Below, one piece after another: positions 8,523-16,921 of a stretch of DNA of 64,000 nt; position 1 is the stretch's first letter, and every line of letters starts with the position of its first letter. This DNA is from Micromonospora sp. BL4. GTDB lineage: Bacteria; Actinomycetota; Actinomycetes; Mycobacteriales; Micromonosporaceae. The notes under the pieces are model-generated. The model worked only from the letters and a program-made list of their open reading frames with translations. It ran no database searches and was not told the DNA's origin. The stretch is from the NCBI RefSeq assembly GCF_003667505.1, contig NZ_RCVJ01000078.1:1-64000 (forward strand). Reading direction: 5' to 3'. The translations under genes and the position numbers were made by a program.

Positions 8523-8917
8523 GCCTTGCGGACGACCGGCCGGTCCGGCTCGTGCTGGACCGGTCGGCACTGCTGGCCTACCTGGCGGGGTCGGTGCACG
8601 TCGGGGAGCCGCTGCACGAGGTCATCCAGGACCGCAACCGGTTCGGTGTCACCGCCGTGACGGCGGCGGAGGCCCTGGCGATCGTCAGTGACCCGAAGGA
8701 CCGGGCGACCCTGCACCGGCTGCTGACCCTGGACGCCTGCACGGTGCTCTCCACCGAGGGTCACTCCTGGCACGAGCTCAGCTACTGGCGCACGCTGACG
8801 GGCCGCGCCGATCTGGCCACCACCGTGCTCGCCTGCCTCGAACACGACGCCTCGATCCTGACCGGCGAGGACCGGTACGGCGACGGCGATCTACCGGTGA
8901 TCCACATCCCGGACTGA
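8519..8917 (+). CDS. PIN-domain toxin (VapC-like)
   Basis: A 132-residue PIN-domain protein, probably a ribonuclease toxin neutralised by the preceding gene product. The first catalytic acid lies in the opening strand (RLVLDRSALLAYL), a conserved Glu in VTAAEAL, and C-terminal acids in GRADLATTVL and TGEDRYGD. This spacing fits the family. The GTG start overlaps the antitoxin stop, so translation is coupled. The pair sits inside an otherwise conserved housekeeping stretch between the exporter and helY and is likely a later insertion. Confidence 0.85.
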   Translation: MSLADDRPVRLVLDRSALLAYLAGSVHVGEPLHEVIQDRNRFGVTAVTAAEALAIVSDPKDRATLHRLLTLDACTVLSTEGHSWHELSYWRTLTGRADLATTVLACLEHDASILTGEDRYGDGDLPVIHIPD

Positions 8918-8935
8918 CAGGTCCGGCGGCGCCGC

Positions 8936-9706
8936 TCAGGCCGGCAGCGCCAGGTCCAGGACGGCGCCCAGCCCGTTCTCCCGGCCCGGGTCGGCGGCCG
9001 GCAGGACCAGCACCGAACAGCCGGCGGCCACCGCGCCCGCGTCCGCCGGGGTGTCACCGACCATCAGCGTCTGCTCGGGGTCGACGCCGAGCATCCCGCA
9101 GGCGCGCCAGAAGATCGCCGGGTCGGGTTTGCACCGCCCGACCTCGTAGGAGAGCACGAACGCGTCGACGAGGTCGGTCAGCCCCCAGGCGTCGAAGTGC
9201 GGCCGCAGGTCGAAGCCGATGTTGCTGACCACCGCCACCTTTACCCCGGCGTCGCGCAGCGCGGTCAGGGTGGGGGCGGTGTCCGGGTACGGCAGCCAGC
9301 CCTCGGCGGTCAGCAGCCGCTCGTAGAGGGCGTCGGCGAAGCCCTCGATGCCCGCGTCGACGGTCTCGGCCAGCCCGGTGTAGGCGCCGCGGTGGGCGTG
9401 CGGGTAGAGGTCCCGGTCGGCCCACAGCTCGGCCAGCCGGGGCGGCACCCGGGCCGGCAGTGGCCCGCCGGCCCGCCCGGCGGTCAGCAGCCGGTCGGCC
9501 AGCGAGGTGGCCTTGACGCGATCCAGGGTGACCCCGCACGTCGCCGCGGCCTCCAGCACCCACTGCCGCGGCTCCTCCACCTGGGCCAGGGTGCCGTGGA
9601 AGTCGAAGAGCACCGCCTTGACGGGCCGTCGGGACGCCCGGGAGGCGGCGGCGTCATCGGCGCTGCCCGGCGGACGAGTCTGGGGCGGTTCGGCATGGTC
9701 CGGCAC
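8936..9706 (-). CDS. HAD-family hydrolase
   Basis: A 256-residue HAD-superfamily phosphatase. Motif I is AVLFDFHGTLAQ (nucleophile Asp and second Asp replaced by His in the DxHGT variant), motif II is in VVSNIGF, motif III Lys is in EVGRCKPDPAIF and motif IV is MVGDTPADAGA. The helical cap suggests a subfamily acting on small phosphorylated metabolites. The GTG at 9706 is chosen because a TAGGGT -10 box ends 7 nt upstream; longer N-terminal extensions are Arg/Gly-rich and look non-coding. It is divergent from helY. Confidence 0.88.
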   Translation of the reverse strand: MPDHAEPPQTRPPGSADDAAASRASRRPVKAVLFDFHGTLAQVEEPRQWVLEAAATCGVTLDRVKATSLADRLLTAGRAGGPLPARVPPRLAELWADRDLYPHAHRGAYTGLAETVDAGIEGFADALYERLLTAEGWLPYPDTAPTLTALRDAGVKVAVVSNIGFDLRPHFDAWGLTDLVDAFVLSYEVGRCKPDPAIFWRACGMLGVDPEQTLMVGDTPADAGAVAAGCSVLVLPAADPGRENGLGAVLDLALPA

Positions 9707-9713
9707 GCCGTGC

Positions 9714-9719
9714 ACCCTA
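9714..9719 (-). promoter_or_regulatory. Leaderless -10 box for the HAD hydrolase
   Basis: TAGGGT on the minus strand, 7 nt before the GTG at 9706. Confidence 0.55.
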
Positions 9720-9779
9720 CCGACCGCCGCCGACGGCCCCGCCGCACGGCCTTGTCGGGTGCGGTGTCCCGGCACGCAC

Positions 9780-9785
9780 TAATCT
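9780..9785 (+). promoter_or_regulatory. Leaderless -10 box for helY
   Basis: TAATCT, 7 nt before the ATG of helY at 9793. Confidence 0.6.
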
Positions 9786-9792
9786 TGGTGAC

Positions 9793-12594
9793 ATGTCGAG
9801 CCCCGCCGAGCGGTACGTCGCGGCGCGCCGCCGGGCCGCGCAGGCCTCACAGTTCCCGGCGCTGGACGAGTTCGCCCTTGATCTGGGGTTCGATCTCGAC
9901 GACTTCCAGCGCGAGGCGTGCCAGTCGCTGGAGCGGGGCAGCGGGGTGCTGGTCTGCGCCCCCACCGGCGCCGGCAAGACCGTGGTCGGGGAGTTCGCCG
10001 TACACCTGGCGTTGCGCGGGCGGCCCGGCGACGCGGCGGCGGCCGACGACCCGGGGGTGCCGCCGACCCGGCGCAAGTGCTTCTACACCACGCCGATCAA
10101 GGCGCTGTCCAACCAGAAGTACCACGACCTGGTCGCGCGGTACGGCGCCGAGCAGGTCGGCCTGCTCACCGGCGACAACGCCATCAACGGCGACGCGCCG
10201 GTGGTGGTGATGACCACCGAGGTGCTGCGCAACATGCTCTACGCGGGCTCCAGCACCCTGCAGGGGCTGGCCTACGTGGTGATGGACGAGGTGCACTACC
10301 TCGCCGACCGGTTCCGTGGCGGGGTGTGGGAAGAGGTGATCATCCACCTGCCCGCCTCGGTCACCCTGGTCTCGTTGTCGGCGACCGTCTCCAACGCCGA
10401 GGAGTTCGCCGACTGGCTGGTCACCGTGCGCGGCGAGACCGCGGTGGTGGTCAGCGAGCACCGGCCGGTGCCGCTGTGGCAGCACATGCTGGTCGGCAAG
10501 CGGATGTTCGACCTGTTCCACGACGCCGACGCCGCCCGCAAACACGACGTGCACCCGGAGCTGCTGCGCTACACGCGCGACACCATGCGCCGCCTGGAGC
10601 TGGGCGAGGGCCGCAGCGCCGGGCCCGGCTCCGGCCGGCGCGGCCCACGCTGGCGCGGCCCGATGCGTCCGGACATCGTCGACCGGTTGGACCGCGAGGG
10701 TCTGCTCCCGGCGATCCTGTTCATCTTCAGCCGGGCCGGCTGCGCCGCCGCGGTGCAGCAGTGCCTCGCCGCCGGGCTGCGGCTCACCTCGCCCGAGGAG
10801 CGGGCTGAGATCCGTCGGGTGGTCGAGTCCCGGGTCACCGCCATTCCGGGCGAGGACCTGACGGTGCTGGGCTACTGGGAGTGGCTGGACGGGTTGGAGC
10901 GCGGCCTGGCCGCCCACCACGCCGGCATGCTCCCGGTGTTCAAGGAGATCGTCGAGGAGCTGTTCGTCCGCGGCCTGGTCAAGGCGGTCTTCGCCACGGA
11001 GACCCTCGCGCTGGGCATCAACATGCCGGCCCGCTGCGTGGTCCTGGAACGACTGGTCAAATACAACGGCGAAGCCCACGTCGACCTGACCCCGGGGGAA
11101 TACACGCAGCTCACCGGGCGGGCCGGTCGACGCGGCATCGACGTCGAGGGGCACGCCGTGGTGGTGTGGTCCCCGGAGACCGACCCGCGGCACGTGGCCG
11201 GGCTCGCCTCCACCCGCACCTATCCGCTGCGCTCCAGCTTCCGGCCCTCGTACAACATGGCGGTGAACCTCGTCGGCACGGTCGGCGCGGAGCCGGCGCG
11301 GGCCCTGCTGGAGTCGTCGTTCGCCCAGTTCCAGGCGGACCGGTCGGTGGTCGGCCTGGCCCGGCAGGTGCAGCGCAACACCGAGACCATCGAGGCGTAC
11401 GGCGCGGAGGCCGCCTGCCACCACGGCGACTTCGACGAGTACTTCGCCCTGCGGGTGGCGATCGCCGACCGGGAGAAGGCCATCGCCCGGCAGGGGCAGA
11501 CCCAGCGGAAGGCCGCCGCCGTGGCGTCGCTGGAGCGGCTGCGGGTCGGCGACGTGATCCGGGTGCCGGCGGGCCGGCGGGCCGGACTGGCCGTGGTACT
11601 GGACCCGGCGACCGGCGGTTTCGGCGAGCCCCGCCCGCTGGTGCTCACCCAGGACCGTTGGGCCGGGCGGGTCAGCCCGGGCGACTTCACCACCCCGGCC
11701 GAGGTGCTGGCCCGCATCCGGGTGCCCAAGCACTTCAACCACCGCTCGCCGGGCGCCCGGCGCGACCTCGCCGCCGAGGTCAGCGGCACCGGCCTGGACC
11801 GGCACGGCGGCCGGCGGGGTGGCCGTTCCCGGCAGGCGGCCGGCGACGACCACCGGCTCTCCCAGCTCCGTACCGAGCTGCGCAACCACCCCTGCCACGC
11901 CTGTCCGGAGCGGGAGGAGCACGCCCGCTGGGCCGAGCGGCGCCGGCGGTTGGAGCGCGACACCGAGGAGCTGCGCGAGCGGGTGTCCGGCCGTACGGGG
12001 TCCCTCGCGCGGACCTTCGACCGGATCGTGGCGCTGCTGACCGACCGCGGCTACCTCAGCGGCGACGGCGCGGTCACCGACGCCGGTCGGATGCTCGGCC
12101 GGATCTGGACGGAGGCGGACCTGCTGGTCGCCGAGTGCCTGCGCCGGGGGGTGTGGGACGGGCTGTCCCCGGCCGAGTTGGCCGCCGCCGTGTCCGTGGT
12201 GGTCTTCGAGGCGCGCCGCGACGTCGACGAGCGGGCGTCGCTGCCACGCGGGCCGGTGGCCGACGCGGTCGACGAGACGCTGAAGCTGTGGGGCGAGATC
12301 GAGGCCGACGAGGCGGCGCGCGGGTTGACCGCGACCCGGGAGCCGGATCTCGGCTTCGCGTGGCCGGTCTACCGGTGGGCCCGTGGCGACGCCCTGGCCA
12401 AGGTGCTCGCCAGTGGTCACGAGATCGACGGTGAGATGCCGGCCGGTGACTTCGTCCGCTGGGCGCGCCAGGTGGTCGACCTGCTCGGCCAGCTGGCCGA
12501 CTCCGGCGGCGCGGCACCGGACCTGCGCTCCACCGCCCGGCAGGCGATCGCGGCCATCAACCGGGGCGTGCTGGCGTACCACACCTCCGCCTGA
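9793..12594 (+). CDS. helY: DEAD/DEAH-box RNA helicase HelY (Ski2/Mtr4-like)
   Basis: A 933-residue superfamily II helicase. Walker A is APTGAGKT at residues 56-63, the Walker B box DEVH is at 165-168, the SAT motif is near 196, and motif VI is LTGRAGRRGID near 440. The C-terminal third has the DSHCT region found in Ski2/Mtr4 relatives. In mycobacteria helY lies immediately after tatA-tatC; here it is 3.7 kb further on, separated by the lipid kinase, exporter, toxin-antitoxin and HAD genes. Likely role is RNA unwinding in processing or decay. A hairpin terminator follows the gene. Confidence 0.95.
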   Translation: MSSPAERYVAARRRAAQASQFPALDEFALDLGFDLDDFQREACQSLERGSGVLVCAPTGAGKTVVGEFAVHLALRGRPGDAAAADDPGVPPTRRKCFYTTPIKALSNQKYHDLVARYGAEQVGLLTGDNAINGDAPVVVMTTEVLRNMLYAGSSTLQGLAYVVMDEVHYLADRFRGGVWEEVIIHLPASVTLVSLSATVSNAEEFADWLVTVRGETAVVVSEHRPVPLWQHMLVGKRMFDLFHDADAARKHDVHPELLRYTRDTMRRLELGEGRSAGPGSGRRGPRWRGPMRPDIVDRLDREGLLPAILFIFSRAGCAAAVQQCLAAGLRLTSPEERAEIRRVVESRVTAIPGEDLTVLGYWEWLDGLERGLAAHHAGMLPVFKEIVEELFVRGLVKAVFATETLALGINMPARCVVLERLVKYNGEAHVDLTPGEYTQLTGRAGRRGIDVEGHAVVVWSPETDPRHVAGLASTRTYPLRSSFRPSYNMAVNLVGTVGAEPARALLESSFAQFQADRSVVGLARQVQRNTETIEAYGAEAACHHGDFDEYFALRVAIADREKAIARQGQTQRKAAAVASLERLRVGDVIRVPAGRRAGLAVVLDPATGGFGEPRPLVLTQDRWAGRVSPGDFTTPAEVLARIRVPKHFNHRSPGARRDLAAEVSGTGLDRHGGRRGGRSRQAAGDDHRLSQLRTELRNHPCHACPEREEHARWAERRRRLERDTEELRERVSGRTGSLARTFDRIVALLTDRGYLSGDGAVTDAGRMLGRIWTEADLLVAECLRRGVWDGLSPAELAAAVSVVVFEARRDVDERASLPRGPVADAVDETLKLWGEIEADEAARGLTATREPDLGFAWPVYRWARGDALAKVLASGHEIDGEMPAGDFVRWARQVVDLLGQLADSGGAAPDLRSTARQAIAAINRGVLAYHTSA

Positions 12595-12649
12595 TAATCA
12601 CTTTCGGTCACCGCCGTTGGCGAAGCGACGTATCGGACCGTCACCGGGA

Positions 12650-12680
12650 CAGCACCCCCCGGATAGCCCGAGGGGTGCTG
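12650..12680 (+). terminator. Hairpin terminator after helY
   Basis: A perfect 9-bp stem (CAGCACCCC at 12650-12658 with GGGGTGCTG at 12672-12680) with a 13-nt loop, followed by a short T-containing run. It lies 56 nt after the helY stop. Confidence 0.7.
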
Positions 12681-12759
12681 TTGCGCCTGTTCGGAGCACC
12701 CCTGATCATTGCCCGAGCGCTTCCTTTACGCGTCGGTAACGAATGGGGTGAAGACCGCC

Positions 12760-13644
12760 GTGGCGGAGATCAATCACTTTGAGTACGGGTGGATCACGCC
12801 CACGCTGAGCTACGCGCTGTCCGTGCTCGGTTCGGTCCTCGGCCTCATCTGCGCCGGGCGTATCCGTACCGCCGGCACCGCCGGCCAGCGCGCGTGGTGG
12901 GGGCTGCTGGCCGCCTGGGCCCTCGGCGGCACCGCCATCTGGGCGATGCACTTCATGGCCATGCTCGGCTTCGCCGTCGCCGGCACCCGGATCCGGTACG
13001 ACGTGCCGCTCACCGCGGCCAGCACGGCCATCGCCGTCGTGGCGGTCGGCATCGGCCTGGCCATCGTGGGCACCGGCCGGTTGAACCCGGTACGGCTGAT
13101 CGCCGGCGGCATCTTCACCGGTGTCGGTGTGGCCGCCATGCACTACACCGGGATGGCGGCGATGCGCCTGAACGGGAGCCTCGGTTACGACACGACCCGG
13201 GTCGGGCTGTCGGTGGCGATCGCGATCGTCGCGGCCACCGTCGCGCTGTGGCTCGCGATGACCGTCCGCCGGCCGCTGGCGATCTTCGCCTCCGCCCTGG
13301 TGATGGGGGTCGCCGTGAACGGCATGCACTTCACCGGCATGAGCGCCCTCTCGGTGCACCAGCACGAGGGTCAGGGTGACCTCACCGGCACCGGGATGGG
13401 CACGCTCCTGGTGCCGATCGTGCTGGCGGTGATCTTCGGGGTGGTCGGCCTGCTCTACGCCCTGCTCGCCGCGCCGACCGACGACGACCGGGCGGCCGCC
13501 GCGTACCTCGACGCCCGACGGGCCCCGGAGCCGGCCGCCGCGCCGCCGGTCGTCGCCCCGGATCCGGTGGGGCTGCGCGCCCGTTCCACGCTCGGTCAGC
13601 CGGGCACCCCGTTCCCGTCCCGGCGGGAGATGCCGCCCCGCTGA
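12760..13644 (+). CDS. MHYT-domain membrane sensor protein
   Basis: A 294-residue integral membrane protein with about seven helices and three MHYT-type motifs, MHFMAM, MHYTGM and MHFTGM, whose Met and His residues are proposed in the family to bind copper or sense a small gas. No GGDEF, EAL or kinase domain follows, so it is a stand-alone MHYT protein with a 60-residue Ala/Pro-rich cytoplasmic tail. The GTG at 12760 (MAEINHFEYGW) is favoured by a GGTGAAG ribosome-like site; a GTG at 12748 is an alternative. Confidence 0.88.
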   Translation: MAEINHFEYGWITPTLSYALSVLGSVLGLICAGRIRTAGTAGQRAWWGLLAAWALGGTAIWAMHFMAMLGFAVAGTRIRYDVPLTAASTAIAVVAVGIGLAIVGTGRLNPVRLIAGGIFTGVGVAAMHYTGMAAMRLNGSLGYDTTRVGLSVAIAIVAATVALWLAMTVRRPLAIFASALVMGVAVNGMHFTGMSALSVHQHEGQGDLTGTGMGTLLVPIVLAVIFGVVGLLYALLAAPTDDDRAAAAYLDARRAPEPAAAPPVVAPDPVGLRARSTLGQPGTPFPSRREMPPR

Positions 13645-13682
13645 CGGTGGTCCGGGCCGCTCGTTCTGCTTGCGTGGGCGTA

Positions 13683-13718
13683 ATACCTAGAACTACTATG
13701 CATTGCAGAGCTAGGTAT
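13683..13718 (+). promoter_or_regulatory. Inverted repeat, candidate PadR operator
   Basis: ATACCTAG (13683-13690) and CTAGGTAT (13711-13718) are perfect inverted arms 20 nt apart. Between them lie a TACTAT -10-like element (13694-13699) and an ATGCAT palindrome. The position, 10 nt before the PadR start, suits autorepression. Confidence 0.6.
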
Positions 13719-13728
13719 AGGCGGTGCC

Positions 13729-14103
13729 ATGCACATCACCAAGGACCTCGTCGCGGCCTCGGCGACACCACTCGTGCTGGGGATCCTCGCCGAGGGCGAG
13801 AGCTACGGCTACGCGATCCTCAAGCAGGTCAACGACCTCTCGGGCGGGCAACTCGAGTGGACCGACGGCCTGCTCTATCCGCTGCTGCACCGCCTGGAGC
13901 GGCTCGGCCACGTCGAGTCGACCTGGGCGACCCCGGCGGGGGGACGACGCCGGAAGTACTACCGCATCACCGACCAGGGCCGGGCCGAGCTCGCCGAGCA
14001 GCGCCGCCAGTGGGCCGCGGTCGTCGACGCCCTGCGGGGCGTCTGGAGCACGACGCAGTCCATCAAGCCGATCACGGCACCGGCCTGGGGGGCGGGACTA
14101 TGA
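13729..14103 (+). CDS. PadR-family transcriptional regulator
   Basis: A 124-residue PadR-type winged-helix repressor: LVLGILAEGESYGYAILKQV and LYPLLHRLERLGHVES are the classic PadR helices and wing (residues 15-75), followed by a short dimerisation helix. It is translationally coupled to the permease-like protein through a 4-nt ATGA overlap, a standard pairing in which the regulator controls its membrane partner. The inverted repeat at 13683-13718 is the probable operator. Confidence 0.93.
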   Translation: MHITKDLVAASATPLVLGILAEGESYGYAILKQVNDLSGGQLEWTDGLLYPLLHRLERLGHVESTWATPAGGRRRKYYRITDQGRAELAEQRRQWAAVVDALRGVWSTTQSIKPITAPAWGAGL

Positions 14104-15467
14104 CCGTCGACCACGATCTGGAGGGCCAGATCGCCGAGTGGCGGGCCTACATCCACCGCCGCCGGGAGCTGCACCACACCGACGCCGAGGAGTTGGAGGA
14201 CCACCTTCGCAGCCGGATCGCCGAGCTGACCGAGGCCGGCCTGCGAGCCGACGAGGCGTTCCTCATCGCCGTCAAGCGCATGGGCGGCCTCGACGAGCTG
14301 TCGCGGGAGTTCGCCCGGGAGCACTCCGAGCGCCTATGGAAGCAACTCGTGCTGCCCCGAGAGCCGGACGCACCCAGCGCCGCCCGGTCCCGTCGCGAAC
14401 TGCCCGTCATGGTGCTCTGCGCGGCCGTCGCGGCGCTCGCGATCAAGGTGCCGTCCTGGTTCGGGCTCGACCTCGCAAGCGGCGACCACGCCGGCTTCTA
14501 CGCGCGAAACATCAGCCTCTTCGCGCTGCCGGCCCTGGCGGCGTACTTCGCCTGGCAGCGCCGCGTCGGTCCGCGGGTCGTCGGGGCGCTCGCGCTGCTG
14601 TTCGTCCTCGGCGCGGTCGCCGCGAACGCGTACCCGCTGGCCGACGACACGCAGACCATGGTGCTCACCGCGATCCACCTGCCGATAGCGCTGTGGCTGG
14701 TGGTCGGCGTCGCCTACACGGGTGGCGACTGGCGCTCAGACCGACGGCGGATGGACTTCATCCGGTTCACCGGGGAGTGGCTGATCTACTTCGTCCTCAT
14801 CGGACTCGGCGGGGGCGTGCTCACGGGGTTCACGGTGGGCGCCTTCGCGGCCATCGGCGTGGACGCGGAGGGGTTCATCCAGTCGTGGCTGCTGCCGTGC
14901 GGCGCCATGGCCGCGGTCATCGTGTCGGCATGGCTGGTGGAGGCCAAGCAGAGCGTCATCGAGAACATGGCGCCGGTGCTGACCCGGGTCTTCACACCGC
15001 TCTTCACGGCCACCCTGCTGGCCTTCCTGGTCGCCGTCGTCTGGACCACCAACGGCATCGACGTCGAGCGCGACGCCCTCATCCTCTTCGACCTGCTGCT
15101 CGTCATCGTGCTGGGCATGCTGTTGTACGCCATCTCGGCCCGCGACCTGACGGCCCGACCCGGCCTCTTCGACCGCTTGCAGCTCGCCCTCATCGTCAGC
15201 GCTCTGATCATTGACGTCCTGGTGCTGGCGGCGATCACGGGCCGGATCACCGAATGGGGTTTCAGCCCGAACAAGACCGCGGCACTGGGCGAGAACCTCG
15301 TCCTGCTCGCCAACCTGGCGTGGTCGGCATGGCTCTACCTCGGCTTCGTGCGTGGCCGCATGCCCTTCGCCCGCCTGGAACGGTGGCAGACCCGATACGT
15401 GATCGTGTACGCCGCGTGGGCCTGGGTGGTCGTCCTCGCCTTCCCGCCCCTGTTCGGCTTCGCCTGA
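14100..15467 (+). CDS. Permease prefix domain-containing membrane protein
   Basis: A 455-residue protein. Residues 1-85 form the soluble helical permease-prefix/DUF1700-like region seen after PadR genes (EWRAYIHRRRELHHTDAEELEDHL). About ten membrane helices follow. It lacks ATP-binding motifs, so transport or signalling activity is not evident. The gene overlaps padR by 4 nt and likely depends on it. Its substrate or signal is unknown; an envelope-stress role is plausible only by analogy. Confidence 0.85.
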   Translation: MTVDHDLEGQIAEWRAYIHRRRELHHTDAEELEDHLRSRIAELTEAGLRADEAFLIAVKRMGGLDELSREFAREHSERLWKQLVLPREPDAPSAARSRRELPVMVLCAAVAALAIKVPSWFGLDLASGDHAGFYARNISLFALPALAAYFAWQRRVGPRVVGALALLFVLGAVAANAYPLADDTQTMVLTAIHLPIALWLVVGVAYTGGDWRSDRRRMDFIRFTGEWLIYFVLIGLGGGVLTGFTVGAFAAIGVDAEGFIQSWLLPCGAMAAVIVSAWLVEAKQSVIENMAPVLTRVFTPLFTATLLAFLVAVVWTTNGIDVERDALILFDLLLVIVLGMLLYAISARDLTARPGLFDRLQLALIVSALIIDVLVLAAITGRITEWGFSPNKTAALGENLVLLANLAWSAWLYLGFVRGRMPFARLERWQTRYVIVYAAWAWVVVLAFPPLFGFA

Positions 15468-15488
15468 GCCGCGCGGTGGGGCCGTCGG

Positions 15489-15788
15489 TCAGCGGTGGCC
15501 ACGCCGCGGGGCGCTGAGCCGCAACGAGTTGCAGACGTCGAAGACACCGGGCACCTCCCAGGCGAGCTCCGCGGCGGCCTGCCGCGTCTCCGGGTCACTC
15601 ACCACGCCGGCGAGGATGACGACCCGGTTCTGCACCGAGACGCTGATCTGCTGGCGCCGCGTCGTTGAGTCGATGCTCAGCCGTTGCGCGACCAGCGCCT
15701 CGACCCGTACGTCCTCGGAGCCCTGCTCAGGCTGGTGCGAGGCGTCGGCGAACCAGTTCTCGTCGGGAAGTGGCCAGGGCATGTACAC
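15489..15788 (-). CDS. BON-domain protein
   Basis: A 99-residue protein with a single BON domain (residues 33-90; SVSVQNRVVILAGVVSDPET), a small lipid- or peptidoglycan-associated fold found in stress-induced proteins. No signal peptide is visible, so it is probably cytoplasmic or membrane-peripheral. The GTG at 15788 is preceded by AAGGAG at a 6-nt spacing; an ATG two codons later also exists. It is the last gene of a leftward stress-type group with a GlsB-like membrane protein and two STAS proteins. Confidence 0.85.
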   Translation of the reverse strand: MYMPWPLPDENWFADASHQPEQGSEDVRVEALVAQRLSIDSTTRRQQISVSVQNRVVILAGVVSDPETRQAAAELAWEVPGVFDVCNSLRLSAPRRGHR

Positions 15789-15827
15789 GAGGAGCTCCTT
15801 GATCGTGGACGGTCCGGGTCCGGATTC

Positions 15828-16103
15828 TCAGGCGGAGTCGGACCGTTCGGACCTGGCGGTGGCGACGACCAGCACCACGCCGGCACCGGCGAGACCGACC
15901 TCGATGAACACGGCCAGGGGGTTGAGGGCGCGGGTGTCGACGCCCGCGAGATGGGCGACGACGGTGCCCGCCAGCGCCGCGACGACCCCGACGGCGACGG
16001 TCAGCCAGATCGGCGCCTCCCGGCGTCCCGGGAGAACGAGCCCGCCGAGCAGGCCGACGGTGACGCCGACGAGGAGCGCGGTGACGAGACCGGTGATGGT
16101 CAT
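15828..16103 (-). CDS. GlsB/YeaQ/YmgE-family stress membrane protein
   Basis: A 91-residue protein with three membrane helices and a Gly-rich first helix (LVTALLVGVTVGLLGGLVLPG), as in the transglycosylase-associated YeaQ/GlsB family. Members are often induced by general stress but their biochemical activity is unknown. A GGGGAG ribosome site precedes the ATG. It lies between the STAS genes and the BON gene on the same strand. Confidence 0.85.
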   Translation of the reverse strand: MTITGLVTALLVGVTVGLLGGLVLPGRREAPIWLTVAVGVVAALAGTVVAHLAGVDTRALNPLAVFIEVGLAGAGVVLVVATARSERSDSA

Positions 16104-16170
16104 GGGCTCTCCCCAGGTGTCGGTCGTCGCTGCCGGCGACGAGGAGGGTTCGGGGCGGGGCCCACGTCGG

Positions 16171-16776
16171 TCAGGAACGGGCGGCCGTCGTGGCCGTGGG
16201 GGCGGACACCAGGCCCTGCGACAACTGGGCGAGGGCCTCGTCGCGGCTCTCGAAGATGGGGAAGGCCCGGTCCAGGCGCATGGTGTGCAGGACGGTGCGG
16301 ATGAACCGGGACGGCGCGGCCAGGCACAGCGTGACGCCGCGGTCGCGCGCGTCGCGGTGCGCGCGGACGAGGAGACCGAGGTCGGTGGAGTCGATGTGGG
16401 GTACCCGGGTCAGGTCGACCACGACGTGTCCGCCCAGGTCCTCCGCGTGGCACAGGGCGGCGCGCAGCGAGTCACCGTTATCGAGGTCGACCTCACCGGC
16501 GGCGACGGCGGTCATGTCGTCGAGATGGTCGATGCCGAGAATGCCGCCGGGACCGTGGCTGTCGCCCGGAGCGTTAACGCCACCGGAGATCGGCAGCAGG
16601 CTGCAGTGCGGGCAGCGGTGCGGGCCGGTGGCGAACGGGGAACCACTCCAGCCGTGTTCGGACACCAGGGTCCAGACGACCTCGGCGTCGGGGAGCACAC
16701 ACGCGGTGGCCCTGATGGAGTCGCCGCAGGTGTCGCAGATCAGTGTCATCAGGTGATCGTCCGGAACGACGGTCAT
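16171..16776 (-). CDS. STAS-domain protein with N-terminal zinc-ribbon-like region
   Basis: A 201-residue protein. Residues 1-65 contain two CxxC pairs (Cys14/Cys17 and Cys55/Cys58) that could bind zinc. Residues 85-190 form a STAS domain like those of anti-sigma-factor antagonists (VVVDLTRVPHIDSTDLGLLV) with the phosphorylatable Ser at 130. It would act in a partner-switching cascade with an RsbW-like kinase, none of which is encoded here. The N-terminal cysteine module is an unusual fusion that could let the switch sense metal or redox state (inference). Confidence 0.85.
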   Translation of the reverse strand: MTVVPDDHLMTLICDTCGDSIRATACVLPDAEVVWTLVSEHGWSGSPFATGPHRCPHCSLLPISGGVNAPGDSHGPGGILGIDHLDDMTAVAAGEVDLDNGDSLRAALCHAEDLGGHVVVDLTRVPHIDSTDLGLLVRAHRDARDRGVTLCLAAPSRFIRTVLHTMRLDRAFPIFESRDEALAQLSQGLVSAPTATTAARS

Positions 16777-16921
16777 TCTGCTGGTCCTTCCTGGGCCCGT
16801 GTCCCGCCGGTCCGGCGGGGTACGGCGTTCGGGGCGGGGCTGAAGCGGTGGTCCGGCTCCCGCGCTGGACGTTTCGGAAACCGGCGGAGCGGTCCCGCGG
16901 GGTGACGTCCGGGCGGGATCG

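Noticed and set aside
9847-12582. A 911-codon open frame antisense to helY.
   Set aside because: It mirrors the helicase codons, has low-complexity Gly/Arg/Val/His composition and no recognisable domain; long antisense frames are expected at this GC content.
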